Origin: Flavobacterium omnivorum
Lineage (GTDB): Bacteria; Bacteroidota; Bacteroidia; Flavobacteriales; Flavobacteriaceae
Assembly: GCF_900099915.1 (NCBI RefSeq)
Contig: NZ_FNDB01000016.1
Location: 21,227 to 85,226, forward strand
Direction: 5' to 3'
Length of the DNA: 64,000 nucleotides
The position numbers and the translations under genes were made by a program. A model generated the notes under the pieces. That model was not told the DNA's origin. It saw only the letters and a program-made list of their open reading frames with translations, and did not search any database. The first letter of the stretch is position 1. Each line of letters begins with the position of its first letter. This document shows positions 44,400 to 55,100 of the stretch, in pieces.

Positions 44400-47003
44400 A
44401 TGAACATAAATAAATTCACTATCAAATCGCAGGAAGCGATCCAGCTTTCACAACAATTGGCGCAAAGCCACGGGCAACAACAAATAGAAAACGAGCATAT
44501 TTTCAAGGCCATTTTTGAAGTGGATGAAAATGTGGCACCTTTTATTTTGAAAAAATTGAACGTAAATGTGCCATTGTTTCTTCAAATATTGGATAGCACA
44601 ATTCAGAGTTTCCCGAAAGTTTCCGGTGGCGAAATAATGCTTTCCCGAACCGCAAACACGACACTAAACGAAGCCGAAATTATCGCTAAAAAAATGAATG
44701 ACGAATTCGTTTCTGTGGAGCATTTGATTTTGGCCATTTTTGATTCTAAAACCAAAGCAGCCCAAATATTAAAAGATCAAGGCATAACCGGAAAAGGATT
44801 GAAAGCCGCCATAGAGGAATTGCGAAAAGGCGAAAGAGTAACTTCGGCATCTGCCGAGGAAACCTATAATTCATTAAATAAATACGCAAAAAATCTAAAC
44901 GAACTGGCACGATCTGGAAAACTGGATCCAGTTATTGGTCGTGACGAGGAAATTCGCAGAGTGTTGCAAATTCTAACGCGCAGAACTAAAAACAACCCAA
45001 TGCTTGTTGGAGAACCCGGCGTGGGAAAAACTGCTATAGCTGAAGGATTAGCACACCGAATTGTAGATGGAGATGTTCCAGACAATCTGAAAGATAAAAT
45101 CGTGTATTCTCTTGATATGGGAGCATTGATTGCCGGTGCAAAATACAAAGGAGAATTTGAAGAGCGCTTGAAATCTGTGGTAAAAGAAGTGACTTCTGCC
45201 GAAGGTGATATTGTTTTATTTATTGACGAAATTCACACGCTTGTGGGTGCCGGAGGTGGCGAAGGCGCAATGGATGCGGCTAATATTCTGAAACCAGCGT
45301 TGGCTCGTGGAGAACTTCGCGCCATTGGAGCAACCACTTTGGACGAGTATCAAAAATATTTTGAAAAAGACAAAGCACTTGAAAGACGTTTCCAGAAAAT
45401 AATGGTTGAAGAACCGGATACCGAAAGTGCGATTTCGATTTTGCGTGGAATCAAAGAAAAATACGAAACGCATCATAAAGTCCAAATCAAAGACGATGCT
45501 ATTATTGCGGCTGTCGAATTATCGCAACGGTATATTACGAACCGCTTTCTTCCGGACAAAGCCATCGATTTGATGGATGAAGCTGCTTCAAAACTACGTA
45601 TGGAAATCAATTCAAAACCCGAAGAATTAGATGTTTTGGATCGAAAAATCATGCAATTGGAAATTGAAATTGAAGCCATTAAACGAGAAAAAGACGAAAG
45701 CAAACTCAAAATTTTAGGAATGGATTTGGCCAACCTTAAAGAAGACCGAAATGAAATCTACGCCAAATGGAAATCAGAGAAAGATGTTGTCGACAATATT
45801 CAAGCCGTAAAAACGGAGATTGAAGACTTCAAATACGAAGCCGAACGTGCCGAACGTGAAGGCGATTATGGAAAAGTAGCCGAAATTCGTTACGGTAAAA
45901 TCAAAGAAGCCCAAGAACGTTTAGCTATTTTGCTCAAGGAATTACAAGAAAACCAATCGGGAACTTCGTTGATAAAAGAAGAAGTGACCCGCGAGGATAT
46001 TGCTGAAGTTGTAGCCAAATGGACTGGAATTCCAGTGATGAAAATGCTTCAGGGCGAACGAGAAAAATTATTAAAACTGGAAGACGAACTGCATCATAGA
46101 GTCGTAGGGCAGGAAGAAGCGATTGAGGCAGTGAGTGACGCCGTACGTAGAAGCCGTGCCGGTTTACAAGATATGAAGAAACCAGTTGGAACTTTCCTAT
46201 TCCTCGGAACAACAGGTGTCGGAAAAACCGAATTAGCAAAAGCATTAGCCGAATATTTATTTGATGATGAAAATGCGATGACCCGTATTGACATGAGTGA
46301 ATACCAAGAACGCCACAGCGTAAGCCGCTTGGTTGGTGCGCCTCCTGGATATGTAGGTTATGATGAAGGCGGACAATTGACCGAAGCCGTTCGAAGAAAA
46401 CCGTATTCCGTAATTTTATTGGATGAAATTGAAAAAGCGCATCCGGACACGTTCAACATCTTGTTGCAAGTTTTGGATGAAGGACGTTTGACAGATAACA
46501 AAGGGCGTTTAGCTGATTTTAAAAACACGATTATCATCATGACCTCGAATATGGGAAGTCAAATTATTCAGGAAAAATTCGAAAACCTAAAAGGAAGTGT
46601 CGAAGCCGCAACCGAAGTTGCAAAAATAGAAGTTCTGGCATTATTGAAACAAACGGTGCGACCGGAATTCATCAATCGTATTGACGAAATTGTGATGTTC
46701 ACGCCATTGACCACAGAAAACATTGCCCAAATTGTAGGCTTACAACTAAAAAGTGTTACTAAAATGCTCGCCCTTCAAGGCATTACTATGGACGCCACTC
46801 CAGAAGCTATTGCTTATTTATCAGAGAAAGGATATGATCCGCAATTTGGCGCCAGACCAGTGAAAAGAGTCATTCAAAGAGAGGTGCTCAATGAATTATC
46901 AAAGGAAATTCTGTCCGGTAAAATAACCACGGAAAGCATCGTTTTGATTGATGCCTTTGATGGAAAATTAGTATTTAGAAATCAAACGGAATTAGTTTCT
47001 TAA
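44400..47003 (+). CDS. clpB: ATP-dependent chaperone ClpB
   Basis: An 867-residue Hsp100 disaggregase. Start at [18 protein letters not shown] (44400), the family N-terminus. Clp N-domain to about 150; NBD1 Walker [14 protein letters not shown] and Walker [17 protein letters not shown]; middle coiled-coil (about 410-525) that docks DnaK; NBD2 Walker [15 protein letters not shown], Walker [15 protein letters not shown]-terminal [12 protein letters not shown]. Works with DnaK/DnaJ to recover aggregated proteins. Confidence 0.97.
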   Translation: MNINKFTIKSQEAIQLSQQLAQSHGQQQIENEHIFKAIFEVDENVAPFILKKLNVNVPLFLQILDSTIQSFPKVSGGEIMLSRTANTTLNEAEIIAKKMNDEFVSVEHLILAIFDSKTKAAQILKDQGITGKGLKAAIEELRKGERVTSASAEETYNSLNKYAKNLNELARSGKLDPVIGRDEEIRRVLQILTRRTKNNPMLVGEPGVGKTAIAEGLAHRIVDGDVPDNLKDKIVYSLDMGALIAGAKYKGEFEERLKSVVKEVTSAEGDIVLFIDEIHTLVGAGGGEGAMDAANILKPALARGELRAIGATTLDEYQKYFEKDKALERRFQKIMVEEPDTESAISILRGIKEKYETHHKVQIKDDAIIAAVELSQRYITNRFLPDKAIDLMDEAASKLRMEINSKPEELDVLDRKIMQLEIEIEAIKREKDESKLKILGMDLANLKEDRNEIYAKWKSEKDVVDNIQAVKTEIEDFKYEAERAEREGDYGKVAEIRYGKIKEAQERLAILLKELQENQSGTSLIKEEVTREDIAEVVAKWTGIPVMKMLQGEREKLLKLEDELHHRVVGQEEAIEAVSDAVRRSRAGLQDMKKPVGTFLFLGTTGVGKTELAKALAEYLFDDENAMTRIDMSEYQERHSVSRLVGAPPGYVGYDEGGQLTEAVRRKPYSVILLDEIEKAHPDTFNILLQVLDEGRLTDNKGRLADFKNTIIIMTSNMGSQIIQEKFENLKGSVEAATEVAKIEVLALLKQTVRPEFINRIDEIVMFTPLTTENIAQIVGLQLKSVTKMLALQGITMDATPEAIAYLSEKGYDPQFGARPVKRVIQREVLNELSKEILSGKITTESIVLIDAFDGKLVFRNQTELVS

Positions 47004-47028
47004 AAATCTAGAAACATTTAAGCTTATT

Positions 47029-47056
47029 AAAACCAGTCGAAATACTGGTTTTTTTT
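47029..47056 (+). terminator. Rho-independent terminator after clpB
   Basis: AAAACCAGT pairs with ACTGGTTTT around CGAAAT, followed by a T-run. Confidence 0.88.
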
Positions 47057-47141
47057 ATGGCCAACTTCTTTTGGAAAAAACCGACTAATTCAATTACTAT
47101 TTTTTAATAAGCCCAAAAAACTTCAAAAAAACGCGTTACAA

Positions 47142-47601
47142 TTAATGGATAAATTCAAAAGTTGGAAAATGCAGAATTGGAAAATTACAAGAATTGGTTA
47201 CAAAACAGAGTTGGTTTGCTTTTTTGTGCAACTTAAGAGCCTCTTCCATTTTTTCTTCGTTGCTGATACAAACTTTCGGATTCAGTTGAATGGCAATAAA
47301 CCGTCCGCTACCATCAGCGGAAACCTCCTGCGTCGCCTCCGCTTCGTCTGTGTAGGAAACGACATCAATACCGTTTTGGCCGCAAACATATAAGTAAGAC
47401 CTCATGTGACAGGAAACTACACTAATTAATAAAAGATCTTCAGGATCGTACAAATTAGGATCGCCTTTGAAAGCTTTACAAGCCGAAACATAGAAACAGC
47501 CTCGCTAGCAATTGATATGGAATGACTTTTAGAATAGGTCGACTCATGATTTTTAGAAAAATCCAGTTTAATTTGGCTTTAAAAATGTGTTTGAACTACA
47601 T
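47142..47601 (-). pseudogene. Decayed OsmC-family peroxidase-like gene
   Basis: The reading frame 47142-47453 encodes the C-terminal two thirds of an OsmC-like protein: YDPEDLLLISVVSCHM with the catalytic Cys, and NSCNFPILHF. Upstream remnants are in other frames: YVSACKAFKGDPNLYDPEDL in the same frame back to a TAG, SKNHESTYSKSHSISIASEA in a second frame, and FKHIFKAKLNW in a third. ATG at 47599-47601 is followed directly by TAG. Together they make about 153 codons, the expected length, but with a stop and at least two frameshifts. Intact OsmC proteins reduce organic hydroperoxides with a Cys pair; the first Cys region is intact here but cannot be made. Confidence 0.82.
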
Positions 47602-47800
47602 AATTATTTTTATTTCAAAAGAACTAAAAACAGAACGATTCAAAAAGAAAGGTTTTCAGTGAACCGAAACTAAAATTTCTCCATTTTATAAATAGAGTAA
47701 TTAAAAAAAGTTTTAGATTCGCAGGAATAAACAAGCAAAGCGCTAGAACAAAATTTTTTCCATAAAAAAATAGTTCACCGCAGTTACTAAAACAATCAAC

Positions 47801-48670
47801 ATGGCATCAGGTTTTTTCGCATTATTAGATGATATCGCTGCAATGATGGATGATGTTGCAGTTATGAGTAAGATCGCAGCAAAAAAAACAGCTGGAATTC
47901 TAGGAGATGATTTAGCAGTAAATGCAGAGAAAGCTTCGGGATTCATCTCCTCTAGAGAACTACCCGTTCTTTGGGCAATAGCGAAAGGCTCATTTCTTAA
48001 TAAAGTAATCATTTTGCCCATTGCCTTTCTTCTAAGTGCATTTTTACCTATTGCCGTAATTATAATCTTAGTCCTTGGCGGACTTTATTTAGCTTATGAA
48101 GGCGCTGAAAAAATATACGAATTCTTCTTTCCAAATGCCCATTTGAAACCTGAAATTTCATTAGAGCCATTAACAGAAGAGCAAATTTTAGCATTCGAAA
48201 AAGAAAAAATAAAGTCAGCCATCGTAACTGATTTTATTTTGTCCGTAGAAATAGTAATTATAGCGTTAGGAACTGTCATTGGCAAACCCATTTCATCTCA
48301 AATAGTGGTAGTTTCCATCATTGCGATAATAGCAACTGTAGGAGTTTATGGAATTGTAGCGCTTATTGTACGAATGGATGAAGTCGGTTTAAAACTAATG
48401 CAAGTTAGCTCCAAGGAGAACAGTTTTACTAAAACGATAGGAAATTTAATGGTTCAAGCGTTACCTAAAGTGATCAAAAGTTTATCGGTTATAGGTACTA
48501 TTGCCCTATTATTAGTAGCAGGAGGTATATTTATACATAACATCGATTTTTTACATCATATTTTACCTCAAATACCTTCTATTATAACTGAATTTATAAT
48601 CGGGCTCGTAATTGGACTCCTTGTTTTGGGGTTCGTAAACTTGTTCAAAAAGATTTTTAGTAAAAAGTAA
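47801..48670 (+). CDS. DUF808/YedI family membrane protein
   Basis: A 289-residue protein of the DUF808 (YedI) family. N-terminal MASGFFALLDDIAAMMDDVA and KKTAGILGDDLAVNAE are the family signature, followed by transmembrane helices at about 70-95, 145-170, 175-195, 230-250 and 260-282. Function unknown. Monocistronic with its own terminator; in many genomes it stands alone in this way. Confidence 0.9.
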   Translation: MASGFFALLDDIAAMMDDVAVMSKIAAKKTAGILGDDLAVNAEKASGFISSRELPVLWAIAKGSFLNKVIILPIAFLLSAFLPIAVIIILVLGGLYLAYEGAEKIYEFFFPNAHLKPEISLEPLTEEQILAFEKEKIKSAIVTDFILSVEIVIIALGTVIGKPISSQIVVVSIIAIIATVGVYGIVALIVRMDEVGLKLMQVSSKENSFTKTIGNLMVQALPKVIKSLSVIGTIALLLVAGGIFIHNIDFLHHILPQIPSIITEFIIGLVIGLLVLGFVNLFKKIFSKK

Positions 48671-48723
48671 GTCACACAAAACAAACCCGTTTTGCGAAGC
48701 GCAGTACTTTGTAAACAGTATCT

Positions 48724-48756
48724 AAACATCAGTCTAACAGCTGGTGTTTTTTTTTT
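48724..48756 (+). terminator. Rho-independent terminator after the DUF808 gene
   Basis: AACATCAG pairs with CTGGTGTT (one G-T wobble), followed by ten T. Confidence 0.8.
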
Positions 48757-48782
48757 AAGAAATACTTTAATTCGCTTTTACT

Positions 48783-49784
48783 TTACCTGCCTGTATAGTT
48801 GGGACAGCCAAAACATTTTTTATCTAGGTTAAACTGATATGTTAACGATAATTCATAAATACCACCCGTTTTTCCAATTTTAGAAGTATTTAAATCATAG
48901 GAGATTCCTAATCGCAGATGATCGTATTGCAAGCCAGTAAAAAGGTTAACCGATGTTAGCAAATGGCTATTGATTCCATTTTTAGCAGGGTTCGTTACAG
49001 CAGTAGCGCCAAAAAACATTTTCTCGAATAAGATAGATGTTCCTATATCCAAACGATTATAACGAGCTTGTTGCATATAATTAGCAGTTACAAACATTTT
49101 AGTTGCATACGGAAAGAATTGCACATCGATATAATTAGCCAATAAAAATTCATATCCAGTGCTTAAAGAGAAAAAGGTGTTCAAAGGAATATTTCCATCT
49201 TGAGTGAAGGAGATATTTGGTTTATTCAAGTGCTTCATAGACAAGCCAATCCACATGTTTTCGGTATTAAAAACCATCCCTGCTGTAGCATCAAAAAAGC
49301 TAACTTTATCGTTTAACAAAAGTGGATCGATAGAGCTGGTATTTATAATCCCTGATCTAATATTTATCTGATCTTCCAATAGTAAATTTTGAAATGCAAA
49401 TGATTTAAGTCCAAACCCAACTTCTATGGCAGGTCTAAATTCCCAATCATCACTAATTCTTACTCGGTATGCATAATTCGCATTGACTTGCGAAAAATTA
49501 TAATTAGTAACATTTTCTCTTTGATTTAAAACACTGATACCAAAACCACTATTCATACTTTCGTTCCAAGTATTGATAAAAGCATAGTCTGTAGTAATTT
49601 TTAAATCTAAATCCGGCCACTGTTCTCGATGGATTATACCGGTGTAGGTGGTTTCCATGAAGCCTGAAAAACCTGGATTTAAGGTTTCAGGAATTAGAAA
49701 ATATTGCGTAAAAACGGGATCTTGCGCTCTTAATGTGGAGTAAAAGAAACACGAAATAAGTATAATAAATAGTTTAATTTTCAT
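48783..49784 (-). CDS. PorP/SprF family type IX secretion membrane protein
   Basis: A 333-residue outer-membrane beta-barrel-like protein. Signal peptide ends at YSTLRAQDP; DPVFTQYFLIPETLNPGFSG is the PorP/SprF signature, and alternating hydrophobic strands ending LSLTYQFNLDKKCFGC follow. SprF-type proteins help a particular large surface protein through the type IX system or anchor it. Its neighbour directly upstream is a giant SprB-repeat protein, the usual partner. Confidence 0.93.
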   Translation of the reverse strand: MKIKLFIILISCFFYSTLRAQDPVFTQYFLIPETLNPGFSGFMETTYTGIIHREQWPDLDLKITTDYAFINTWNESMNSGFGISVLNQRENVTNYNFSQVNANYAYRVRISDDWEFRPAIEVGFGLKSFAFQNLLLEDQINIRSGIINTSSIDPLLLNDKVSFFDATAGMVFNTENMWIGLSMKHLNKPNISFTQDGNIPLNTFFSLSTGYEFLLANYIDVQFFPYATKMFVTANYMQQARYNRLDIGTSILFEKMFFGATAVTNPAKNGINSHLLTSVNLFTGLQYDHLRLGISYDLNTSKIGKTGGIYELSLTYQFNLDKKCFGCPNYTGR

Positions 49785-49801
49785 TAGTGGATTCGTTACT
49801 T

Positions 49802-52800
49802 TTATTTAATTAATGTGAAAGCACCATCTTCGATTATGGTGTGGTTGTAAAATGTTTTGGCGCTAAGCTTAAAAAAGTAATTCCCATTTTCGGCATCTAA
49901 ATCATTAACCTTCCCGTTCCATCCTTTTATAGTTTGCCCAGTTTCGCTATATATGACACTTCCCCAAGAGTCATATACCTCTAAAGTCATTTCTATAAAA
50001 CCCAAGAATACAGGAGCAAATGAATCGTTTGTGCCGTCATTATTAGGCGTAAATGCATTTGGCATTATTAGGCTGTACCCCTTTTCAACATTCACTGTAG
50101 CAGTATGCATGTATTGACAGCCAAAAGGATACGTAACCGTTTGCTTAATAGTGTAAGTTCCTACTCTAGTATAAATATGTTTAGGATTTTCCTCGTCGGA
50201 AAAATTACCATCACCAAAATCCCATGAAATTTTTGTAAAATCTCCCGTGGCTAGGTTGGTGAATAGTATCGGATCAAAAATTGAATACAAACTATAAACA
50301 TCATTTCCGTACGAACTAGTTTCGAAATTAGCTATCCCTAGAACTGGTGTAGCTACATTATAGGTACTATTTGCAGTGCAACCAAAGCTATCCGTGACAG
50401 TGAAAATAATCAAGCCATTATTATTTGTGTTCATTATTTCATTGTTCACTCCGGTAACTACACCGTCAGACCAGCTTAATTGGTAAGGAGGAACACCGCC
50501 TTTGACATTTCCTATAAATGTTTCTTTCACATATTTTGTAGCGCAATCAAAATCAGTACGCACTTCAATGGTAGGTGTCAATTGTTCGAATCGAATTATC
50601 TTCCAAGATTCCGATTTTTTACAACCATTGGCATCCGTTACCGTTACGGTGTAATTTTCGGGTGGGAGATTCTGTAAATCCTCGGTTGCAGCGCCATTGG
50701 ACCAAGAATATGTAAATGGAGGCGCACCGCCAGTTACAACCAAATTGATTGCTCCAGTATTCGCGTCCAAACAACTTAAAGGATTCGAAACATCAGCTCG
50801 TAATTCTAGTAGTAACGGTTCTACAATGAGGAAAGTTTCTTTAATTTTGCAAAATTTACCATCTGTAATGGTTACGGTATATTTTCCGGGTCCTATGTTA
50901 TTTCGATCTATACCAGCGTTCGGATCATCCTCCCAAACTAAAGTAACAGGCGCTTTCCCTCCCATGAGATTCAATCGAATGTAAGCGTCTTTTGCTCCAA
51001 AACATGAAATCTGCTTTACAATTGGATTTATCGTAAAAACCGGCGCATTGTCAATGGTTATATTAAAATCTTTTTCACAGTTTAATGCGTCAGTAATTGT
51101 GATGGTATATGTACCCGCCGATAAATTATTTTGAACAAGTCCTGTACCTAAATTACTCCATTTTATTTGGTATGGATTGCCTGTTGTAAATGGAATTCCT
51201 CCTGTAATATTGGTAATCGTAATCGAAGCATTTGCATCGTTATAACAAGCTATCTCTGTTTTTGAAAACTCTAACCGTATTTCATTATTTTGAAGTAAAA
51301 TCACTTGCAAGTTATCTGTACAGCCAGAATTATCTGTAACTGTTAAATTATAAGTTCCGGCTGCTAGATTGCGTAAATTCTGATTTATACTGCTGTATCC
51401 GTTTGGTCCCGACCAATTGTATCTATAATTAAAATCACCAGGTGAAACTTCTGTTGCTCTACCGCCTGTTGTAACTATATTAATTTCACCAGTAAAATCA
51501 CCATAGCACAAAATATTCATTTGACTAGCAAGTTTTACCTCTAACAAAGGTGGCTCAATAATTGTAAAAATTTCGGACAAGGTGTCACAATTGTTCGCTT
51601 CCGTAATGGTTACTTTGTACGTTCCTGGAGACAAATTAGTAAGATCCTCAGTTGTGGCAAGCGGGTTTCCATTTCTAGTCCATACAAAAGCATAAGGCAT
51701 AGTTCCACCTGTAGTTGTTAATGAAACCTTTCCATCATTTAATCCAAAACAAGATATATCATTTTTAAATCCAGAAAAACTAAATTTATCTGGTTCTCTA
51801 ACCGTATAACTTCTTGTAAAAGGACAAGTACCATTGTCAATAACTCTTAAATTATAAATACCTGGTTTCAGACCAGAAATAGCTTGATTCGTGCTAGTAA
51901 AGCCATTAGGCCCAGTCCATGAAAAAAGATAGGATGGCCCTGTTACAAAAGGGATACCGCCAGCTACAGCAATATTGATAGCGCCATCATCAGATCCAAA
52001 ACAAGTTGCGTTTTTAATAGTTTCAGCCACATTTATCAATGGATTGACCGTTACTGTAACCGTAAAATTAGGCCCAGAACAGCTCCCTGCTATCGGTGAA
52101 ACGGTATACGTTACTGTTGCTGGATTATTCGTACTGTTGATTAAAGTTTGACCAATGCTCGTTGTAGGTGATGATTGTGAAAATACACCACTAACTGAAC
52201 CTGAAGGATTAACAATAGGGTTTGACCAAGTATAGGTAGTGTTGGATGGAACATTATCAGTGCTATTAGTAGTAGGCCGAATCAGAAATGATCCACTGCT
52301 ACAAATTTCGGCTGATTTTGCTGATATGATAGGAGACAATACCGTGTTTACGGAGAAATTTCTCGTTTGAGTTGTCGTACCACAGCTATTAGAAACACTA
52401 AAAATAGCTTGATAATTTCCACTTACAGCATAATTAATTGATCCTGGATTGAGCAAGGTCGAGGACGATGGCGTTCCACCAGGAAAACTCCATAGATAGG
52501 TCAGTTCAGAAGTTGGAGCACAACTTTCTTCAACTGTACCTACTGGATTAATTGTTGCCGAATTACAAAAATCTGATATGGGATTTAAGGTAGTAACTGG
52601 CTTTTTCTTAACCTCAATTATTTCCGTTTTATATTGGTCGATTCCACAGGAATTTCGGCTTCTTAATCTAAGATAATACGTCCCAGGCGTAACAAAATTA
52701 ATTACTGGATTTTTTGAAAAGGAACCGGTACCATTTGTAAAAAACCATTGCTCAGGTCTTTTACCACAAAAGCCTTCAAAATAATTAGTGATTTCCCAAT

Positions 52801-54187
52801 AATAACTTTCTGTTCCACAACTTTGTCGCGTATCTGTGGTATTGGTGATTTGTACATCTGTTCCTGCACACGCTCTTGCAAAAGTAAAAGTCGGTTGTAA
52901 AATAGGTTCTACACAAATTGTTCTGGTAACTGTTCTTCCTATACCACAAGGTGTTTCTGCAAACAATGAAATCGTGTAAATCCCCGGTGTTGTGTATACA
53001 TGACTAGGATTGACCTGTCTTGAAACTGGAGTTCCATCACCAAAATTCCAAGTGTACACATTAAAAGTGCTACAGTCATTAGTATATCCTGCAATCGTAT
53101 TATTATTAAAAAAAACTGACGTATTGGCACAAGCAATACTAGTAACGCTAAAATCTACAACAGGAACATCTAAAATAACAATAGGACCAGCAGTTAGGAA
53201 AGTACTGCCGCAGGAAGTTGTTATGGTTAGTCCAACGGTGTTGCCAGATGGACAGTTGAAGCGTGTAAAAGTATGCGGAATAGGGAAGTTTTGGGAGGCA
53301 GACGGATTAATACTATTATAATAAACAGAGGCTTCCAGTTGGGCTTGAGTATAATTTCGAGTGGTGCCATCTCCATAATTAACGGAATAATTCGTATCTG
53401 AAGGATTGAGTGCCCACGAACCTATAGCAAAATCCATTGGAGCAACTGGAATACAAAAATTAGTCGTATTTCCAGGAGCTATGAGTGCTCCTATTGGATT
53501 ATTTGAGTTTTTAACTACATACGTGATTGCATTAGTACAGCCGTTAGCACCTATAGCTGTTATAACCATATTAAATGATCCTAAACGCATATAGGTATGC
53601 ATTCTGGGAAAGGTTACATTTGTTTCAACAGTCCCATCTCCCCATTCTATATTATAGGAGGCAATACATGAAAATGAACTAGAAGAATTACCTACATTAA
53701 TTGTATATCTAGGATCCGAATTATTATCCCCACATTTTTCGAAAGGAGCACCTGTACCGGAGGACGGATTTAAATTTACAAATTTCAAATCTGGCTTTTG
53801 CTTTACCAAAACAACTTTTGTAAGAGACGTGCTTACTCCGTTGCGATCAGTAACAATTAGTTTTACATTGAAATTTTGAGTTCCACAACCAACAGCTGTG
53901 AAAGCATGAGTGGGATTAGCAACAGCAGATACACCTCCATCTCCAAAATCCCATTGGTAAGTATAAGGAGCATCTCCACTTATACTCGAAGTAAATGTTA
54001 TTGGAGTACCAGAACAACTGCTATCGTTATTATAAACAAAAGTAACAACAGGCGCTACTAATTCAATTTTATGATTTGGAGAGTCTATTTTTTTGTCATG
54101 GCTTTTATAACCTGTTTTACTATTTGCAAAAACCGAAACAGCCACTAATAAAAAAAAGATATGTGTTAGAAGATAAAGATTCCTCAT
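49802..54187 (-). CDS. Giant PKD/SprB-repeat surface protein with T9SS type B sorting domain
   Basis: A 1461-residue secreted protein. Signal peptide (1-21), then PKD domains (about 45-440) with YQWDFGDGGVSAVANPTHAF and YTWNFGDGTPVSRQVNPSHV, and further Ig/PKD-like blocks to about 700. From about 730 to 1260 come SprB repeats such as VTGGAPPFTYSWSNGAATED and GTYTVTITDANGC-like units. A last PKD (ISWDFGDGNFSDEENPKHIY) precedes the C-terminal domain with PNAFTPNNDGTNDSFAP and VYDSWGSVIYSE, a type B T9SS sorting signal. The C-terminal domain should be cleaved off during export. Adhesion or gliding-related role by analogy to SprB. Confidence 0.93.
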   Translation of the reverse strand: MRNLYLLTHIFFLLVAVSVFANSKTGYKSHDKKIDSPNHKIELVAPVVTFVYNNDSSCSGTPITFTSSISGDAPYTYQWDFGDGGVSAVANPTHAFTAVGCGTQNFNVKLIVTDRNGVSTSLTKVVLVKQKPDLKFVNLNPSSGTGAPFEKCGDNNSDPRYTINVGNSSSSFSCIASYNIEWGDGTVETNVTFPRMHTYMRLGSFNMVITAIGANGCTNAITYVVKNSNNPIGALIAPGNTTNFCIPVAPMDFAIGSWALNPSDTNYSVNYGDGTTRNYTQAQLEASVYYNSINPSASQNFPIPHTFTRFNCPSGNTVGLTITTSCGSTFLTAGPIVILDVPVVDFSVTSIACANTSVFFNNNTIAGYTNDCSTFNVYTWNFGDGTPVSRQVNPSHVYTTPGIYTISLFAETPCGIGRTVTRTICVEPILQPTFTFARACAGTDVQITNTTDTRQSCGTESYYWEITNYFEGFCGKRPEQWFFTNGTGSFSKNPVINFVTPGTYYLRLRSRNSCGIDQYKTEIIEVKKKPVTTLNPISDFCNSATINPVGTVEESCAPTSELTYLWSFPGGTPSSSTLLNPGSINYAVSGNYQAIFSVSNSCGTTTQTRNFSVNTVLSPIISAKSAEICSSGSFLIRPTTNSTDNVPSNTTYTWSNPIVNPSGSVSGVFSQSSPTTSIGQTLINSTNNPATVTYTVSPIAGSCSGPNFTVTVTVNPLINVAETIKNATCFGSDDGAINIAVAGGIPFVTGPSYLFSWTGPNGFTSTNQAISGLKPGIYNLRVIDNGTCPFTRSYTVREPDKFSFSGFKNDISCFGLNDGKVSLTTTGGTMPYAFVWTRNGNPLATTEDLTNLSPGTYKVTITEANNCDTLSEIFTIIEPPLLEVKLASQMNILCYGDFTGEINIVTTGGRATEVSPGDFNYRYNWSGPNGYSSINQNLRNLAAGTYNLTVTDNSGCTDNLQVILLQNNEIRLEFSKTEIACYNDANASITITNITGGIPFTTGNPYQIKWSNLGTGLVQNNLSAGTYTITITDALNCEKDFNITIDNAPVFTINPIVKQISCFGAKDAYIRLNLMGGKAPVTLVWEDDPNAGIDRNNIGPGKYTVTITDGKFCKIKETFLIVEPLLLELRADVSNPLSCLDANTGAINLVVTGGAPPFTYSWSNGAATEDLQNLPPENYTVTVTDANGCKKSESWKIIRFEQLTPTIEVRTDFDCATKYVKETFIGNVKGGVPPYQLSWSDGVVTGVNNEIMNTNNNGLIIFTVTDSFGCTANSTYNVATPVLGIANFETSSYGNDVYSLYSIFDPILFTNLATGDFTKISWDFGDGNFSDEENPKHIYTRVGTYTIKQTVTYPFGCQYMHTATVNVEKGYSLIMPNAFTPNNDGTNDSFAPVFLGFIEMTLEVYDSWGSVIYSETGQTIKGWNGKVNDLDAENGNYFFKLSAKTFYNHTIIEDGAFTLIK

Positions 54188-54625
54188 GTAATAAAATTCG
54201 TTAATTATTGGGCAAAAGTATCTATTTTTTTTGGAACATGTAAGGATTTCAATTCATATTATTTTGTTTTATTTCATAATCCATATCTTATAAGTAAAAA
54301 AGATAGCAATACACACGCAATTGTCCATATTACGTTACAATAAACCCATTACAACACACTTGTTTCAATCTAAATTCTATTTTTATGAATAGCCTAAGAC
54401 TTTATCACTATTTTCAATTGACAATACTTTCAATACTTTATAAAAATTAAATCAGTGAACACAATACAATCAAAAAAATTATTCTAAATACGGTATTTTT
54501 TTAAGAGGATTTGCCTTTAATTGTGGGTCTGTAAAACCCAACAAAAAATCAAACTACACACTATAAATTAAATACATTAACTATTAACAACCAATTAATT
54601 AAAGATAATATTGCTCTGTGTTTTT
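54188..54625. other. Intergenic region before element copy C
   Basis: About 440 bases, strongly AT-rich. I see no coding-like ORF, tRNA or terminator. It should hold the promoter of the minus-strand giant protein. Confidence 0.45.
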
Positions 54626-54731
54626 GGAGCAGAAAGCTATCTTTCCAGAACAATACCGCTCCTGCTATTCACTCTATCTTTATATCCTTAAAGAAAGGAC
54701 ATAAAGGATGCCGTTACTATCAGGTCTATCA
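54626..54731 (+). repeat. Dispersed structured intergenic element, copy C
   Basis: GGAGC at 54626, then CCGCTCCTGCTATTCACTCT and a central hairpin (CTTTATATCCTT paired with AAGGACATAAAG), then GGATGCCGTTACTATCAGGT and CTA. It aligns along its length to copy B (CTATATC-type core, AAAGGAT, CTATC-x-GG-CTA). The stem uses C-G pairs where copy B uses T-A, so the pairing is kept while bases change. Confidence 0.65.
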
Positions 54732-55100
54732 ATACCATCAAATTTTCATTAGAACAATTGCATCCGTATTTTAAAACCTAACTAGATTAACGCTTTGTTG
54801 CCCATTTCAATTACGCCTTACATTTAAGTGTGAACGCTACCTCCTAGCTAAATAGAATATTAAAAAAATAACAGATTTAAAACAACTGATTCAAACTACA
54901 AAGTATACCAAAACTCTTCATTAAATTAAATTCATTTAATGATTTATAAAGAATTATTTATATATTCGTTCAAGAATTTAGTCTGAAATTAATCCGACTT
55001 TTACAAACATAATAAGGCAGATAAGTCTGATACTTTATAGCTGTAAATAAGTTGTTTGTTATTTTAGCATAACAGACAACCTAAGGAAAAATAAACTAAA
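54732..55100. other. AT-rich intergenic region before the beta-lactamase gene
   Basis: About 370 bases with no gene, RNA or repeat that I can support. The gene's own promoter must be here, but no clear TTTG/TAnnTTTG pair was found. Confidence 0.45.

Noticed and set aside
50700..53900. CRISPR-like or other DNA repeats
   Set aside because: The periodic similarity is at protein level (SprB and PKD repeats) with diverged DNA; no constant repeat with unique spacers.
54188..55100. A hidden gene in the 913-base gap
   Set aside because: All frames are broken by frequent stops and no start with coding-like composition was found; only element copy C is supported.
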